From Dichetophora obliterata (Eukaryota > Arthropoda > Insecta > Diptera > Sciomyzidae), in assembly GCA_963920525.1 (NCBI GenBank), contig OY986435.1:264342850-264406849 (forward strand): DNA of 64,000 bases, read 5' to 3'. The stretch's first letter is position 1. Each line of letters begins with the position of its first letter. Positions 12,018-22,694 of this stretch are shown here, piece after piece. The translations under genes were made by a program, and so were the position numbers. The notes under the pieces were generated by a model. The model saw only the letters and a program-made list of their open reading frames with translations, was not told the DNA's origin and did no database searches.

Positions 12018-12356
12018 TGACAACCTCACAGAAAGTTGTAAGAACTTTTAATGGTGAGAGGAATTCGTTTTTGATAGCCGAATTGTGGAGGGGTCATAAC
12101 AGCGCCTTTTGCGATGGTGAGAGGAATTCGGTTTTGACAGCCGAATTGTGGAGGGATCATAACAGCGCCTCTTGCGATGGTGAGAGGAATTCGGTTTTGA
12201 CAGCCGAATTGTGAAGGGGTCATAATAGCGCCTTTTGTGATGGTGAGAGGAATTCAGTTTTGACAGCCGAATTGTGGAGGGGTCATAACAGCGCCTTTTG
12301 CAATGGTGAGAGGAATTCGGTTTTGATAGCCATAAAACCTTATGTTGAGGTTGTCA
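12018..12356. repeat. 63-bp minisatellite, 4.5 copies, bracketed by short inverted repeats
   Basis: Units start with ATGGTGAGAGGAATTC at 12051, 12114, 12177 and 12240 (each exactly 63 bp), with a partial unit at 12303-12331. Because 63 is a multiple of three, one plus frame stays open and repeats a 21-residue peptide beginning GERNSVLTAELWRGHNSA. The array is flanked by TGACAACCTCA (12018-12028) and its exact complement TGAGGTTGTCA (12346-12356). This suggests the array sits inside a small mobile element; fly Helitron-like (DINE-type) elements often carry internal minisatellites. Coding use is unsupported. Confidence 0.9.
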
Positions 12357-12360
12357 GAAC

Positions 12361-13262
12361 TTTTTCTATTTAAGCTACTTACCTCTGCGCGTTTAAGGTT
12401 ATCACCAATTTCTTAATGCCGTTTGCTTAATAAAAGTGTTATTTTTAAATATTTTTTACATTTTTATTTCAAATCATTTGAAAAAATATTACTTTTTTGA
12501 TCAAATAAATATAAAATTTTAATTGTTCATAGAACTTAACAAACTATTTTTTTTTTAAATTTTTATTTTCTGGAACTTTTAAAATCCCATATTATAAACG
12601 ACAAACCATTAGCATGCATCTGAAACATGCTTACAAATAGTTTTAGACAATGGAATTGTAAAATAGTCCATGCCTTTTTCAATACAATACACTGAGGAAA
12701 CAAAAATGTCCAACCGAATTTTTGGGGTAGCAGCAACTTAAGATTTGCAGTTTCATTAACATATTTTAACGAATATCTACAATACTATAAAAACCAATTT
12801 TCATTTTTCACTACCGAATGAAGTTTCTAATAAGCAAAATATTTTTATCACAACAAAAATGCAAAAGACCTAACAAAAAATTTTGTAGTGCCAACTTATC
12901 TGTTTTCTGGGTGTAGGCATAATATTTATTATCAAAGTAAAACGATTATAAATTTTTTTAATATTTGCCAACAAGCACGTTGCAAAGCCAAAACTAAAAT
13001 GGAGAAATTTGTCTTTTGTGGTTTTAGTATCTTCAGTAAAAGCGTGAAAACCGTATTGAGGCTGCAATAACCGTATTGGAGTTTATCTACACGCAAGATT
13101 TAAATGTTGGTTGATACTGAATGTATCACAACTGTAACCACAGCTCTTATTTTCAAAAGACGCTCAACATAATTTTGGTTTTTTTTATGATTATTGCAGA
13201 TTCAATTAGGGCTATGAGAGCTCTCATAAAGTGCTCGCAATAAACTTTCAGCTAAAGTGACT
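12361..13262. other. AT-rich DNA, no gene seen
   Basis: No gene, TIR or tandem array recognised. The overlapping small frames near 12870-13070 on both strands lack any domain. Confidence 0.5.
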
Positions 13263-13710
13263 TCATTTCATATATAATAACTCTAGTATGGCTATTACAG
13301 CCTCATCTTTTTCATGGCAGCCGTGTACGAAATTCAATAATTCCCTGAGTGTGGCGCTACAACCGTATGTCGGTCTTGGCCTCATCTCCTCATCTAAGAA
13401 TTTGCGCCAGCCATTTTTGTCTTTCGTTTGCTGGCGCCAGTTTAAAATTCCAAGCTTCGTCAGGTTGTCCTCTACTTGGTCTTTCCAACGAAGATGCGGT
13501 CGTCCTCTTCTGCGTTGACCGCCGCTGGGTACCGAATCGAATGTTTTCTTCACTGGAGCATCGTCTTTCATGCGCTGAACATGACCAAGCCAGCGAAGCC
13601 GCTCGATTTTAATGCGCTTGACTATGTCGATGTCAGCGTACAGCTCATACAGCTCATCATTCCACCGTATTCGGTATTCGCCATTGACGCAGATTGGTCC
13701 ATTTCCATGG
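13263..13710 (-). pseudogene. 3' end of a non-LTR retrotransposon ORF (RT C-terminal region)
   Basis: On the minus strand the peptide runs YRIRWNDELYELYADIDIV, then KIERLRWLGHVQRM, then RRRGRPHLRWKDQVEDNL and WRQQTKDKNGWRKF, ending at a stop at 13263. This is the familiar C-terminal signature of insect 'endonuclease-reverse transcriptase' LINEs (N-x-E-L-Y; R-L-R-W-x-G-H-V-x-R-M; R-G-R-P-x-x-R-W). Only about the last 150 residues remain. Several frames overlap it by chance on the plus strand. The fragment at 33690-35320 may be the 5' half of a related family. Confidence 0.85.
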
Positions 13711-13924
13711 GAATTTAATCCCGAGTCAACCTCGATTTAACTCGCCATGGAAACGTAGTATTTGATCGATAATTGTGATCTGCTGCATTATAGCTTCACG
13801 CATTCATAATAGAATATGTAGGGCAGCTAATGAACAATCCCTTTAATAAATTCCTGGCATCTACTGCAACATAGCTTCATTTAATACTTAATATTGAATG
13901 AATCACATCAATACTGATGTGAAG

Positions 13925-14030
13925 GGTTTTGGAGTAGTGGTTAGTGTGTGGAACTCTCGATCGGAAGGCGCGTGTTCGATCCTCACGCTTGCAAATAAAT
14001 ATTTTTAATTTTATTTATATCCTCTTGTTG
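13925..14030 (+). mobile_element. tRNA-derived SINE head with AT-rich tail
   Basis: A-box-like TAGTGGTTAGTG (13935-13946) and B-box GTTCGATCC (13974-13982) have tRNA-like spacing, followed by an AT-rich tail. The acceptor stem does not close, so it is not a working tRNA gene. Confidence 0.65.
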
Positions 14031-16159
14031 TAATAGACGCATGTAAAAAAAAAACCAACAATTCTAAAAGAAGGTGTATGGAAAAAACTGTCGTTTTTCA
14101 GATTTCACTCAAGCAAATCACAAAATCACACAAAATCGATCAAAATCACAAAAACAATATATTGAAAATTGACCGAGTGACGCGCTTTTTGAAATTAAAT
14201 TCCAAAAACAAGTTTTTCTATCGGTTATAAAGTGTTAAATATAAGATGTTTTTGAAATAATACTTTGATTATAAGCCCAGCAATAGCCACTGATATTTTA
14301 GTTTTTTTAAGAGTAGACGAAACAATTTGTCTCGATACCTGCTAAAACAGCTGTAGAAGCGAAAATAACGTCAGTATGCTAAAAAATTTTAACAGTATAT
14401 TTTTATAACAATTTTATCATATAAAAAAAAATCGATTTCATAAAAATTCTTGACCACCCTTACCTTAAGTTATTGGTGCTTTGTCAGCTGCTCAACTTTA
14501 TCTTATTTCTTGGCTTAGAAGACATATTTCAACTTGTTTTCTTTTTGACATCAAAACTATTTTCTTTTTATTTCTATCAACATTACTATATCCTAAATAT
14601 TAACAATCATATGTACACATTTTAAAATGCATGGTTTACACAAGCAACCTTTTCAGTGTTGTACTTCTTTCTACTTTCGCTTAAATCTTATCCATTTGTC
14701 ATGTCATGTTTTAGTGGGCTTAGATTTCTTAGCTTTCTATACGACTAAGGTTTTGGCTAAAGCTGATTCATAAAGCTGCTTTGTCGACGTTTTTTTGATG
14801 ATAGTGATTCAATGATTTACAAAGTAGCTTCTTGAAGTTTATAGTTTATAGTGTGACCAAGCGAGATAGAGATGTAAGCGCTGAAAAGCATTTTAAAAGT
14901 AGTTTTATGTTCGGAGTAAGCTTTCATTATGAACACATTGAGCTTTTTCCATATGATTATACACAAAGCGTTTTTCAGCTAAACCTCTCAGCTCAGCAAA
15001 AAGCGTTCAGTATGAACGCGGCCTAAGACTTATTTTCAGTTTCTTTTTCTAAACACAAAAATGTTGCTTTCGTTATTTTTTTTTTTTCATGCTCATAGAC
15101 GCTGGCTTGAATGTCCTTGACTTTACAAGCTTGTGTTGCTGACTGAATTTATTTTGTTGAGTTCAACAGGAATTCCTTGGAGCTCAAAATGGTGAACGTT
15201 GCGATGGTGATTTTTATATTTTTTTTAAAAGGATATCGAAAAAAAGAAATATGACTGAATTTCTTTGAGGCAGAATAACAATGCCTATTTTGTACCAAGT
15301 TAAGCGTAAATGTTGTTTTGACCTTTTTTGGTGTAGTTCATAGCCTTTAAAGAATTTTGTTGTAGTGTATCTGGTTAAAGAAATTTTAAGGAATTGAGTC
15401 TGCATTTAGATAAGATTTTTAATGTTCTTCGGAATGTTTTGCTGACATAGAGTTGGTATTTTTTTCCAATAGTACTTGTACATATAACGATATATCTCAT
15501 TGCAAATATTTATTTTTAACTACGGAGAACTAAAAAAGAAATCTTAATATCCCCTAAACAAACAATATGAAAGTAGATAACTTCAAACAAGGCAAACCAT
15601 CTTCCGCATTTTCCGAATCCCGTTACATTGATACAAAATTCAAATTCTTATGTAAGCAAGTTAAGGCATAAAATTTAAATGTACAGTACAAAATATTTGA
15701 AACGAAAACATACGTAAAAAGATAATTGCCCAAAAAAACTTATTTTTTTACAAAAATAAAGATATATAGAAATATTTGAAAAATTTCGTGTGTCTTTAAA
15801 ATATGTTTTAGAGTAATTTGACCAGTTCTTTCAAATCATTGTTTTATGCGTTATGGTCTCTGTACCCTTTTTTAATCATTTATTTTGAGTTGCCTGTGGA
15901 GAAAAAATTATGAAAGCCACACAGTGCTACTCCTTTTATACAAGAGGGTTAAGTTTGTAGCTCTAGCGACGTAGTTTTAATTTTTTTTTTTTTAAAGTGT
16001 TATTGATTTATTTTAAATCATGTTTTACCATTAAAATGATACTAATTTTCTTATTCGCTATTTAAATATATTTTTATTTTGGACTAGGGGACAAGCCACT
16101 GTGTGGCTTCCCGATTTTTTACCACTCGGCCAACATAAAGAAAATTATTAAAATGAGTT
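14031..16159. other. AT-rich DNA, no gene seen
   Basis: CCACCCTTACC|TTAA at 14453-14467 resembles the end of the inverted-repeat element at 11333, so a related TE end may lie here, but I found no matching left end. Nothing else is recognisable. Confidence 0.4.
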
Positions 16160-16699
16160 CAGAGGGCGGATTCTGAAAAACACTAAAGCTAAGTCTCCAC
16201 CGCTAAAGCTAAATTTATAGTTTTTAGCGATATTGCTACTCTGAAAAACTCCATCGTTTATTTTCATGCTAAAAATTTAGAGACTGAACGAGCTTTTAAC
16301 GATGAATAAAATTAAAGCTGTCATAGCTAAATTTTTAGCGATTGCTGCGATTCTAAACTCTTTTTTAGCGATTTCCAGAAACCCTAATTTTATTTTTAGC
16401 TATAATTTTAGAGTCCAATATTTTGTTGCCGCTAAGTTAAAAATTTAAAGATTTTTCAATGCACACAAGTGCACAACTGGTCAAATCTTCAAGTTTTAGG
16501 CTGCAGTAGAATAGTACTTGTGCAGATTTTTGATTTTGATATTTTGATTTTGTAAAGTGCAGAAGTTCTCAACTGCACTGGCAAGTACACTGAATCGTGA
16601 ATACCCCTATTGTTGTCATATAACATGCTTTTAGAAAGAGGTTTCATCTCTTAAAACTTCATAAAAATTTATTAAATGAATTGGTAGTTTACAAATAGT

Positions 16700-17040
16700 T
16701 GTAGGCGACCGTAGCCTAATGGGTAGAGTGCGTGGCCCCAAAGCTAAAGAACCACGGTAGCCCGGGTTCAATTCCAGCTCAGACAGAAAGTTTTTCAATT
16801 GAATTAATTTCTCTGTTCGGTCGTCACCTCTCTGCAGACAATGGCAAACCTCAGAGAGTAAAAATTGCCATGTAAAGCTTCTTGAGAACATAAACCCTTC
16901 GGAATCGGCATAAAACACGTAGGTCCAATTCTCGGTCATTTGTGATCAAACATTTAATAACACGCACAACACAATTGATCAACAGAAGCTAGGTCAAAGT
17001 CCTTCCAAGGGCTGAAATGGCCAGTTTATTTTTATTTTTT
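16700..17040 (+). mobile_element. tRNA-derived SINE, apparently full length
   Basis: A-box-like TAGCCTAATGGGTAGAGTG (16712-16730) and B-box GGGTTCAATTCC (16764-16775) form the head. The body at 16800-17035 contains CTTCGGAATCGGCATAAAAC and GTAGGTCC, resembling the shared body of dispersed fly SINEs (GTTCGGAGTCGGCTT...GTAGGTCC) as I remember it. The body ends in a T/A-rich tail. The overlapping minus-strand open frame is chance. Confidence 0.7.
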
Positions 17041-17945
17041 ATTTTAGTTTACAAATAAGCTAAAATTGTTGTGACACACTCTTATGTGATTATGTGACAC
17101 ACTCTTATATGGAAGAAAGTATTGCTTCTTGTGTCTTTCTTATAATTTGCCTTTACGTTATACAGAATAATGCAGTTAGTTTGCAATTCAGTCATTAATT
17201 GACAAGAAATTTTGCACCTTATTTTTAATATGTAAAATGTACTCTGAGTGCAAAATTTTGAAGAATTGAATAAAACCTAAGCCTCCAATAAGCCACGACT
17301 GTTTTGGTATTTAAAGTTGAACCAGTCAAAATAAATCCTTACTCGTTCTAACATAGTTTTATTTTATGACAACACGAGAATATTTAATGAAAAATCATAA
17401 AGTACTCGTGTAAATATACTTAAAAAATTAACCACAAATTTTTAACTATGTTAACTTTATTTTGTACTTTTTATTTAGATATTGGTGCAGTTAGTAAACC
17501 ATTTTAAAAATAAGAAATAAGCTTATTTTAATTTTTATATTAATTTAATTAAAGTTCGAAAGAAACTTTAAAAAGTTTTCGAAAACTTTTCACTCGGATG
17601 ATGAATTTTTGACAGTCGGAAGTAGAACTTTTGATAACAGTGAAGTGAGTTTTATTGTCAAAACTTCATGTAGCCCCGGGGACTAGTAGAAATTTTGACA
17701 ACCGGCACAAGAAATTTTGAGTAAAGCAAAAGGGTTGTGCTTTACCCATACAAAATTGTTAGTATCAGTGTTTGGCTGTGTATTTTTTCTGAAAAAAGTA
17801 GTTTTATTTATGTTTCCGTATAAAAAAAAGGATTGTGATTTGCTTTTAATATTTAGAAAATATTTATTTATAGGCTAAAAATGCAGGTTTGAGGAGCAAT
17901 TAAAAAGCATGGAGTCACTTCAGTCGCCTTTAATTTATTTTAGTG
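17041..17945. other. AT-rich DNA, no gene seen
   Basis: Nothing coding. A short segment (AGAAAGTATTGCTTC, near 17115) recurs near 27050, so an old dispersed repeat is likely. Confidence 0.45.
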
Positions 17946-18331
17946 TCAATAAAAATTATTTATTATTATTTATTTATTATTATTTATTTAGACAAATTGT
18001 TGACATTTAAGACTTAAATCTTTTACATGCCGTATATAAAAATTGATAACAACTAATTAAATAAATTATAATAAACTATTACTATAATTACTAAAGTAAT
18101 TATAGAGATATAAATTAAAAAAAAATTTCAGATTATTTTACTGAAAACGGAATACAATTCAATTATTCGAGGATAAAAATACAAAAGAAAACTGTTTCAA
18201 ATATATATAAAAATTATTAAGATAATAATGCCAAAAAAATTATATTGAAAGGAAAAAATTTTAAGAAAGTAATTAAAAATTAATTTATGTTTTAGTAAAG
18301 GATAACAAGATCAGAAACAGGAGAGATAGAG

Positions 18332-20014
18332 TTAAGAGAAATAGGTGAAGATTAAATGCTTAAAGTGGTTAGGGTTGGAAATTGTTTTAATGTTTCTTGG
18401 AAGTGAATTCCATAGTCTTATGGCACTAACGAAAAACAATCGGCTAGAGTTTAGGTAGTTATGCCTCGGAATAACAAGGTTCATGCTTCTGTTTGACCTA
18501 CAAAACGTTATCTTCTCAAATAGATATCTTGGACAACGAGAGTAGATGACCTTATGTAAGGAAATGCAATTTCTTGCTTCAAGATAGCTGAGCAAGTTAC
18601 GGCCTAATAACTGTTTATTAAAGGGTGTTATATGCTCATACCTCCGAAGATCATAAACATAGCGTGTAGAGTTGTTAAATGCAACTTGAATTTTGTGCAT
18701 AGATCTCGAGTCAAGTTTGCTATAAACGACTTCCGCATAAGAAAATATTGGCAATAACAGCTGTAAGACAAGCTTCTTTCTAGTTTCAACAGGTACGAAC
18801 GCAGCAGTCATCCGAAGATTTCTGAGAACATAATAAATTTTACTAACGCAGGAGTTTACATGATCTTCACAAGACAACGACGAGTTTATTTGGTAGCCGA
18901 GAATAGAAGCCTTTCTTACAAATTTTAGCTCAACGCCATTTAGGAAAATAGGGGGAACATCGAGATTCATATAAGGTGTTTGTGAAATCGGTAACACATA
19001 CGATTTAAGAGGATTCAATTCCAGCATATTAGCTTTGGCCCAATTTGCCACCAAATTTAAATCTTCGTTCACTCTTGCACATAAATCTTCAGAGATACAA
19101 TTGGGTCTGGACACATACAACTGCAGGTCATCAGCATAAGCATGCATGGTTACATGATTGCATGTTCTAAAAATATCATTTATGAACATGGTAAACAGAA
19201 TTGGGCCAAGAACTGAGCCTTGCGGAACTCCACTTCTGGTAGCTTTAAAAGACGAGAAATTGTTTTTTACCCTTACTCTTTGAGACCTGCCATTTAAATA
19301 GCTAAACATGAAACGAACAGAAGTATCAGAAAAACCAAAGTTATGCATGAGTTTTCTACACAGTAAAAAATGGTTCACGGTGTCAAACGCTTTAGAAAAG
19401 TCTAACAGGCAGAGTAAGCTCAAATGGCCCATATCATATGGCACTCTAATGTCATCCAAGATTTTTACCACAGCAGAGGAACAGCTATGTCCAGGTTGGA
19501 AGCCCGACTGCAAATTATGTATTAGGTCAAAAGTATTTATATGGTGGACAATTTGTTCAGCCATGAGGTGCTCGCATATTTTGGACAACGAAGACAATAA
19601 GCTTATTGGACGGAAATCGGATGGTCCGCAAGCATTGGTTTTTTTCGCGATGGGAATAACAGTTGCTACTTTCCACAGACTAGGATAACTGGAAGTGGTA
19701 AAACAGTGATTTATAATATGTGCAAGTGGACTCAGTACATAAGGTAAAATATATTTAATAAATTTAATGCTGATGCCATCAACACCAGTGGCGTTTGATT
19801 TAATTTTTTTAATACAACGTGCTATGTCCATTTCATTCACTGTGCTAAATTGAAACTCATAGGGACACATACTGAAAGGTTCATCAACATATGCAGATAT
19901 AAAGGAGACCGTAGATGTAGAATTAGTAACGAAATAATCATTTAGCAAGTTTGGGTTAATATCACACGGTTCGGTTTCTTTATTATATACTAGAAGCTCT
20001 TCAGGTTTTTCCAC
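18332..20014 (-). CDS. LINE ORF2 part 2: reverse transcriptase
   Basis: The RT domain shows the expected motif series: SNATGVDGISIKFIKYILP, DFRPISLLSSLSKICEHL, GFQPGHSCSSAV, LLDFSKAFDTVNH, SGVPQGSVLGPILF and AYADDLQLYV, with all three catalytic aspartates (first in DFSKAFD, two in YADD). The C-terminus has the NSLPRNIK motif (LWNSLP) common in CR1/L2-type elements. It has no ATG at its left end in this frame; the frame is the continuation of the endonuclease frame after a one-base shift. No stop in 560 codons indicates a recent insertion. The plus frame 19308-19688 is a shadow. Confidence 0.9.
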   Translation of the reverse strand: MEKPEELLVYNKETEPCDINPNLLNDYFVTNSTSTVSFISAYVDEPFSMCPYEFQFSTVNEMDIARCIKKIKSNATGVDGISIKFIKYILPYVLSPLAHIINHCFTTSSYPSLWKVATVIPIAKKTNACGPSDFRPISLLSSLSKICEHLMAEQIVHHINTFDLIHNLQSGFQPGHSCSSAVVKILDDIRVPYDMGHLSLLCLLDFSKAFDTVNHFLLCRKLMHNFGFSDTSVRFMFSYLNGRSQRVRVKNNFSSFKATRSGVPQGSVLGPILFTMFINDIFRTCNHVTMHAYADDLQLYVSRPNCISEDLCARVNEDLNLVANWAKANMLELNPLKSYVLPISQTPYMNLDVPPIFLNGVELKFVRKASILGYQINSSLSCEDHVNSCVSKIYYVLRNLRMTAAFVPVETRKKLVLQLLLPIFSYAEVVYSKLDSRSMHKIQVAFNNSTRYVYDLRRYEHITPFNKQLLGRNLLSYLEARNCISLHKVIYSRCPRYLFEKITFCRSNRSMNLVIPRHNYLNSSRLFFVSAIRLWNSLPRNIKTISNPNHFKHLIFTYFS

Positions 20015-21183
20015 AACTGTTTAGATGGTAAAATTGGATTTAAATTTGACATAAAGTACAACTTTTTGGAAACTCTTATAGAATTTGTAGCTTCATTCCT
20101 GGCTTTTTTATATTCCTCCCAGTTTAATAAATTGGTATGCCGCTTCCACTTGCTGTAAGCTCTGTTCCTTTTTTTAAGTGCTAATTTGACAGACTCAGTA
20201 AACCAAGGGCAGTTTTTGTTGGTAATGTAACGTGTGCGCAAGGGAACATGCATATCAAACAAATTATTTATGTTGTTTATGAAAAAATTTAGCTTTTCAT
20301 CGACAGATTCAAAAAACCAACATTCTGACCAGTTTATTTGAGATAAATTATTAAACAATGATGAAAAATCAGTGGACCTATAGTCACGATAACGAAAGGA
20401 GGTCTCAGAAGCAGTCCTTGTAAAATCAATATTCAACGTGCAAAAAATTAGGTCATGATCGAAAACAAATGAGATTTGATCAAAAAGCATTACAAGTGAA
20501 GGATCAGACACAATAAATACATCAAACAAGCTTGGATAGACATTGTTTGAGAAACGTGTTGGCATAATGGTATTTACTACATTAAGACCTACTTGGGCTA
20601 CATCATCGAGAAACTTACGGGAGAGATTGTCGTTAGCTAAGAGGTTTATGTTGAAGTCACCACACAAGACAAAATGTTCGAAATCAATTACGCAATTCAA
20701 TATTTCAGTAAATACTGGTTCCAGACTACAGCTACGGTTCGGATTGTACACGCATGAGACTATCACTTTAACATTATTATCCGATATAGATATATTTATA
20801 AATTCGACACCGGATCCAATTGACATTCCTACCACCTTTGCGTTTAAGTTTTCTTTACAATAAATTGCAACACCACCACCTCTACTTTCCAATCTGTCGT
20901 TTCGAAATAGTTTAAGGCTTTGTAACTTGAAAAACGAGTCGTTTACATCCGCATGAAACCAAGTTTCCGATACACAGATAACATCAACGCTAGAATCTGA
21001 AAATGCACACTTTATACAATCCATCTTAGTGTCATTAAGACTTCTTGCATTAAAATGTACAATTCTCAGATCAGAGCGCTGGTTACAGAGAATGTTAATC
21101 AACTTTTTATGATTTTCGCCAGTATTACCACAATAACTATTAACACTTGACATTAAAACAGAAGCAAACACAACAACAAACAC
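19990..21183 (-). CDS. LINE ORF2 part 1: apurinic/apyrimidinic-type endonuclease
   Basis: The endonuclease nicks target DNA to prime reverse transcription. Visible motifs: LRIVHFNARSLNDTKMD at the domain start, VICVSETWF (catalytic E), GGGVAIYCKENL, FVLCGDFNINLL (catalytic D-x-N) and VFDHDLIFCTLN (the final D-H). The rest is a spacer rich in basic residues (LALKKRNRAYSKWKRH) leading to RT. The frame ends at 19990, only because of a single-base change near 20005 in GGAAAAACC; coding then resumes in the neighbouring frame. The first ATG is upstream of the domain; a true start cannot be fixed. Catalytic residues look intact. Confidence 0.85.
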   Translation of the reverse strand: MFVVVFASVLMSSVNSYCGNTGENHKKLINILCNQRSDLRIVHFNARSLNDTKMDCIKCAFSDSSVDVICVSETWFHADVNDSFFKLQSLKLFRNDRLESRGGGVAIYCKENLNAKVVGMSIGSGVEFINISISDNNVKVIVSCVYNPNRSCSLEPVFTEILNCVIDFEHFVLCGDFNINLLANDNLSRKFLDDVAQVGLNVVNTIMPTRFSNNVYPSLFDVFIVSDPSLVMLFDQISFVFDHDLIFCTLNIDFTRTASETSFRYRDYRSTDFSSLFNNLSQINWSECWFFESVDEKLNFFINNINNLFDMHVPLRTRYITNKNCPWFTESVKLALKKRNRAYSKWKRHTNLLNWEEYKKARNEATNSIRVSKKLYFMSNLNPILPSKQLWKNLKSF

Positions 21184-21326
21184 TTAAAGCATTTAGAGGA
21201 AATATTATGAAAAGGAAAAATAAAAGAGAAGAAATAGCAGAAATTAAGACATAAATATATATAAACGCAAAACATATCAGAAAATACAGAGGTAATAATA
21301 ATACAGCAATGAACATTAAATGGCAA

Positions 21327-21592
21327 CTAATCAGCACCAGCCTCAGTAGCAGCATTGCAGATAATACTATGAAGCTCATCTTCGCATCTGATTTTAACTG
21401 CATCACTGCCTTTGCACCTTCTGATGAAGACCGATCCTCTGCGAGTAAATGCATTGAAAATTTCGTTTCTGCGCTTACAAGAAATAGCAGCTTGCAAAAG
21501 TTTCCTTGACTCGACAGTAAGGCTTTCATGTATGTAAACGTTACTGTCTGAGTCAAGCCCCGCATCTATTAGATTAACTGCCTTTTTAGCTC
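21327..21592 (-). pseudogene. LINE ORF1 C-terminal fragment
   Basis: The minus frame reads RAKKAVNLIDAGLDSDSNVY, then HESLTVESRKLLQAAI and NAFTRRGSVFIRR, ending at a stop at 21327-21329. Start of the block marks the 5' truncation of the element. The pattern (E-x-L-T...L...A...K-R...F-T-x-x-G-x-V-F-I-R) is typical of the nucleic-acid-binding C-terminus of CR1/L2-type ORF1 proteins. The longer minus frame that overlaps it (21140-21565) is a shadow. Confidence 0.75.
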
Positions 21593-22499
21593 TACACTAA
21601 TTACTACAATTCTTTTTTAAGAATTTTAAAACTAGGCCAGTCTTAGGAGCTAAAGAGTTTAAAATAAATATTTATGTTAAATTTGGAAGTTTATTACTTC
21701 TGACATATGCAATGTATTCATTTTTTCTTTACTGCATTCAGCTTGCAAAACTAATGCATTGAATATACTTTTTGAATATTTATACTATATTCAATAAATA
21801 TAATATTTATATTATATATAATTTAAAAACATGGCCGATAAAGAGTTAATACGTGTTCGAGGATGTTATATGGTTAGCTGCTTGATCGACTGAGTATAAG
21901 TCAATATTTTCTTTCGTATAACAGTCGATTGAGCTGAAAATTTGGCAGTAAGTGTATTTCGGGTATGGCAACCTTAAGGTATAGTGCGATTTTTATCCTC
22001 GCGATAAGAAAACTTTAACACTGATACCTTTTTTACTACAGTATATTTTATAAGTGGAGTAAAATCTAAACATATAATTTTAAAACATGTTTTCAATTTA
22101 TTCCATCTCTAAACTAATTAGATAAAACACATACAACAAAATAATCATGAATAAAATTTGTAATTTTTTTACAAATTTTTAATGTTTACACAAGTTTTGG
22201 TTTTATAAGTTATTTTACTTAAAACAGTTACAATCCTTGTAGCTCATATAATTTTGAATACAAATATAATTTCTAGTAGTAGTGGCTGTCAAATACGTCT
22301 TAAAAACTCGTTCATTCGCTGAGAAGACGTCAAAATTTCTGGATAACATTTTCAGGTTGCATTTGCCATAGCAAAAAATGACAATTGAAATACAACAGAT
22401 AGACATTTTTTTCAACTCAACATTTTCTTTCCTATAGAACCAATAGTGAAAAGTTTCCAAATGGCACACAGCCATAACCAAATCAATTTTTTGACATAA
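21593..22499. other. AT-rich DNA between the LINE and the right hAT-like end
   Basis: No domain was found in the open frames here, including 22215-22481 on the minus strand. Confidence 0.5.
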
Positions 22500-22694
22500 G
22501 AATCGCTAAAACAACGCATCCTGTGGCGAGTAGTAGAAGCAACATTTTTAGCTAGGCGATTTGAAACTCAGAATCGCATTTTAGCAAAATCGCTAAGGAA
22601 TTGAACGAAGCATTTTTTAGCATTTAAGCGATAGAAATTTAGCTTTAGCTAGGCAATTTTCAGAATCCGGCCTCTGGATGCCATTACGCATAAC

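Larger units (their letters stand above)
17946..21592 (-). mobile_element. Nearly intact, 5'-truncated CR1/L2/Jockey-group LINE
   Basis: Minus-strand order: ORF1 C-terminus (21592-21327), endonuclease (21183-19990), reverse transcriptase (20014-18332), then a short 3' UTR ending in a (TTATTTATTA)-type microsatellite at 17955-17991, which is the 3' tail. There is no RNase H. A single frameshift separates endonuclease and RT; otherwise about 950 codons are open, far better preserved than the other LINEs here. The 5' end stops inside ORF1, the usual outcome of incomplete reverse transcription. Confidence 0.85.
16160..22676. mobile_element. Pair of inverted hAT-like ends enclosing a SINE and a LINE
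   Basis: Position 16160 begins CAGAGGGCGGATTCTGAAAA, and the complement of the sequence ending at 22676 begins CAGAGGCCGGATTCTGAAAA; both continue with GCTAAAGCTAAATTT. Subterminal motifs such as TTTTTAGCGAT and GAATCGC recur within the first 200-290 bp of both ends. A C-A-G-N-G start fits hAT ends. I see no 8-bp target duplication (AATGAGTT versus GATGCCAT), so this is either an old element later filled by other insertions or two separate copies. Confidence 0.5.

Noticed and set aside
19308..20863. Plus-strand frames over the LINE
   Set aside because: Antisense shadows of the endonuclease and RT frames.
21140..21565. 141-codon hydrophobic minus-strand frame
   Set aside because: It overlaps the better-supported ORF1 C-terminal frame and is out of phase with it.
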